Shown here in pieces: positions 5,068 to 6,579 of a stretch of 6,579 bases of DNA. This DNA is from Candidatus Sulfotelmatobacter sp. (GTDB taxonomy: Bacteria; Acidobacteriota; Terriglobia; Terriglobales; Acidobacteriaceae). The stretch spans positions 1 to 6,579 of the forward strand of contig JASHTD010000398.1 in the NCBI GenBank assembly GCA_030040725.1. Direction: 5' to 3'. Every line of letters starts with the position of its first letter. Within the stretch, counting starts at the first letter, position 1. The notes under the pieces are model-generated. The model saw only the letters and a program-made list of their open reading frames with translations, did no database searches and had not been told where the DNA came from. A program made the translations under genes and the position numbers.

Positions 5068-5943
5068 ATGGGACCGCTGGATTTGGTGAATCTCTCTCCA
5101 TTGATGGCGCGCACGAGCGGTCGAGCCGAAATCCAGATCGGACTTATCGATGGCCCAGTAGCCCTCGACCATCCCGATCTTGCCGCTCAAAACATTCATC
5201 AGGTCCCAGGGAAGCAACCTGGCGCTTGTTCCGCCGCGAGCAGCCTGGCTTGTTCGCACGGAACATTCGTTGCCGGAATGCTGATGGCAAAGCGCGGCTC
5301 CGTGGCGCCGGCGATTTGCCCAGGTTGCTCGTTACTGGTACGTCCCATATTTGCGGAGACGGCGCTAGCGAATGGAGACATGCCGAGCGCAAAGCCGGAA
5401 GAATTAGCATCGGCCATCGTCGACACCGCGAATGCGGGAGCCCAAGTGATAAACCTGAGTGCTGCCCTCGCTCAACCATCGGCTAGCGGCGACAGCGAAC
5501 TCGAGGAGGCTTTGAACTACGCCGCACGCCGCAATGTATTGGTTGTCGTCGCGGCCGGAAATCAGGGAACCGTTGGCAGTTCGATTCTTACTCGGCATCC
5601 TTGGTCGGTCCCGGTCGCCTCGTGTGATCCACAGGGTCGAATGATGGCGGAGTCAAATCTCGGTAGCTCGATTGGCAGGCGTGGTTTGCTCGCTCCCGGC
5701 GGCGACATTACTAGTCTTGCCTCCGGCGGCAAAAACCGGTCATTCGGTGGAACTAGCGCGGCGGTTCCCTTCGTAGTGGGCGCGATGGCGCTGGTATGGT
5801 CGGAATTTCCGGCTTCCACCTCCGCGCAAATCAAACTGGCTTTCACGGGTGCTGGGAACCTGCGACGTAAAACGATTGCGCCACCCTTGCTGGATGCATG
5901 GGCCGCTTTCGAAGCCATGAACTCCGCTGGGAGAAAACAGTGA
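5068..5943 (+). CDS. Subtilisin-like serine protease, PatA/PatG (cyanobactin-maturation) type
   Basis: A 291-residue S8-family peptidase with no signal peptide and no propeptide, so probably cytoplasmic. The catalytic triad is complete: Asp28 in IGLIDGPV, His64 in CSHGTFVAGM, Ser230 in FGGTSAAVPFV, with oxyanion Asn165 in VAAGNQGT. The LIDGPV start of the domain only a few residues from the N-terminus, GSVAPAICPGCSLLVRPIF (77-95), VINLSAAL (127-134) and HPWSVPVASCD (177-187) resemble the protease domains of PatA/PatG, which cleave and cyclise peptide precursors, and not secreted subtilisins. C54, C62, C84, C87 and C186 are unusual for a subtilisin; C62 is two residues before the catalytic His, and C84-C87 is a CxxC. 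ATG 5068 is preceded by GAGGGAG (5057-5063) and fits the domain boundary. An in-frame ATG at 4936 with GGAG would add 44 residues of unconvincing sequence. The stop overlaps the next gene by one base (TGATG). Confidence 0.88.
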   Translation: MGPLDLVNLSPLMARTSGRAEIQIGLIDGPVALDHPDLAAQNIHQVPGKQPGACSAASSLACSHGTFVAGMLMAKRGSVAPAICPGCSLLVRPIFAETALANGDMPSAKPEELASAIVDTANAGAQVINLSAALAQPSASGDSELEEALNYAARRNVLVVVAAGNQGTVGSSILTRHPWSVPVASCDPQGRMMAESNLGSSIGRRGLLAPGGDITSLASGGKNRSFGGTSAAVPFVVGAMALVWSEFPASTSAQIKLAFTGAGNLRRKTIAPPLLDAWAAFEAMNSAGRKQ

Positions 5944-6152
5944 TGCAGAAGAACGAAGCGAAGCCGGAAGCGAACGGGCCGCAGCCAGATCGGCAGCCTC
6001 ATCACGTTCGGCTGCCCGGCTTTCTGATCGAAGAAGAAATCGGCCTGGGCGATCTGATTAAGAAGACTACTTACTCAATTGGCATAAAACCTTGCCGCGG
6101 ATGTGAAAAACGCGCAGCCGCCTTGAACCGGTGGTTGACATTTACCAGGTAG
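5943..6152 (+). CDS. 69-residue CxxC peptide, candidate substrate or partner of the protease
   Basis: A small protein translated by coupling: its ATG overlaps the protease stop as TGATG, with GGGAG (5929-5933) nine bases upstream. It has two parts. Residues 1-22 are polar, low-complexity and disordered (Lys, Glu, Pro, Gln, two His). Residues 23-69 look like a conserved module: RLPGFLIEEEIGLGDLIKKT (23-42), then TYSIGIKPCRGCEKRAAALN (43-62) and RWLTFTR at the end. C51 and C54 form a CxxC. The GLGD...GIKPC-GC--RAA-LNRW tail resembles short proteins I recall from other bacteria and phages, but no function is known to me. The variable head with conserved tail, small size and position between a PatA/PatG-type protease and a PatG-like gene suggest a peptide substrate, or a small metal-binding adaptor. 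It lacks cyanobactin recognition sequences. Existence is likely; the precursor role is inference. Confidence 0.75.
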   Translation: MQKNEAKPEANGPQPDRQPHHVRLPGFLIEEEIGLGDLIKKTTYSIGIKPCRGCEKRAAALNRWLTFTR

Positions 6153-6208
6153 CCGTCGAAGTCAAAGAACTTGCTTGTCAATATCTAGGATATTTCTTGG
6201 AGGATCAC

Positions 6209-6579
6209 ATGGAGCAATCGCAATCTGCAGTGCAGGATCAACCGGCCACTGTAACCGTGCAGACTTCGGAACCCGATCGTATCGCACCTGCCAGCGCGGC
6301 CAGCCGCGATGTGATTTCTCCGCAGGCGTGCTCGACCTGTGGAACAACCCCCGCAGCGAACGCTGCGAGCGTCGTTTCCCCTCCGTGTATATACGTCATC
6401 GGGCACATCGAGCCACGGTTCCCGCAGCTTTCGATTGAAAAAGAAGCCCGGCAGATCATCGCCAGGGGAGGACCATCGAAGGAAACCGACCGCGAAGTCA
6501 TGGCTAGGCTGCTTCGTGATTCCGCTAATAACTATCTGGTTCGCCAGCTCTGTTGGGTGTTATCCGTGCAGGGAGTAGA
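6209..6579 (+). CDS. PatG C-terminal-region-like protein, N-terminal part (runs off right edge)
   Basis: An open frame of 123 codons from the ATG at 6209, with GGAGG (6199-6203) five bases upstream, continuing past the window end. Residues 1-59 are polar and low-complexity (Gln, Ser, Ala, Pro) with a CSTC pair (C41, C44). From residue 60 the sequence becomes domain-like: CIYVIGHIEPRFPQLSIEKE (60-79), then REVMARLLRDSANNYLVRQL (95-114) and CWVLSVQGV. This matches my memory of the region C-terminal to the protease in PatG-family cyanobactin-maturation proteins (a YxxGxIEPRFP strand followed by a NxYLxRQLCWVL helix), where no enzymatic role is firmly assigned. Here it is a separate gene, 56 bases after the peptide gene and in the same orientation, so it is probably the third member of the cassette. 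The remainder, and therefore any further domains, is not visible. Confidence 0.7.
   Translation, partial: MEQSQSAVQDQPATVTVQTSEPDRIAPASAASRDVISPQACSTCGTTPAANAASVVSPPCIYVIGHIEPRFPQLSIEKEARQIIARGGPSKETDREVMARLLRDSANNYLVRQLCWVLSVQGV

Overview
The window looks like an ordinary stretch of soil-type Acidobacteria chromosome (Terriglobia / Koribacter-like; an inference with no marker gene). The reasons are moderately high G+C, extragenic repeats built around TGTCATTC...GAATCCC-type cores, palindromic C/G-rich hairpins between genes, and an ECF-sigma operon whose downstream proteins have a style I associate with that phylum. No tRNA, rRNA, CRISPR array or insertion sequence was seen.

Left part (1-2335). 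The 5' end of a trigger-factor gene (tig) runs leftwards off the edge. Its GTG start seems to sit at the transcription start, so the mRNA may be leaderless, and a perfect 9-bp inverted repeat covers the start codon. Rightwards, after a degenerate dispersed repeat and a near-perfect CRP-type palindrome, comes a small stand-alone GAF-domain protein. It is followed by about 475 bp of a 139-140 bp tandem repeat (three full copies and a partial fourth). The next gene encodes a type-5 (UDGb-like) uracil-DNA glycosylase with an iron-sulfur cluster.

Middle (2336-4509). Three genes on the minus strand read as an operon: an ECF-family sigma factor, a one-pass membrane protein in the position of an anti-sigma factor but without the usual zinc-binding motif, and a small exported protein of unknown function. 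The operon converges on the glycosylase gene, with a strong GC-rich hairpin between them.

Right part (4510-6579). A 558-bp divergent intergenic region holds a strong palindrome and a good TTGACA promoter. It leads into a three-gene plus-strand cassette: a compact cytoplasmic subtilisin-like protease of the PatA/PatG (cyanobactin-maturation) type; a translationally coupled 69-residue peptide ending in a CxxC-containing, conserved-looking tail; and the beginning of a gene that resembles the PatG C-terminal region, cut by the window edge. In patellamide-type pathways PatA and PatG proteases process a short precursor peptide. Here the peptide lies between the protease and the PatG-like gene, with no cyanobactin recognition motif and no YcaO cyclodehydratase in view. 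The cassette is therefore a candidate non-cyanobacterial peptide-maturation system and is the most interesting part of the window.
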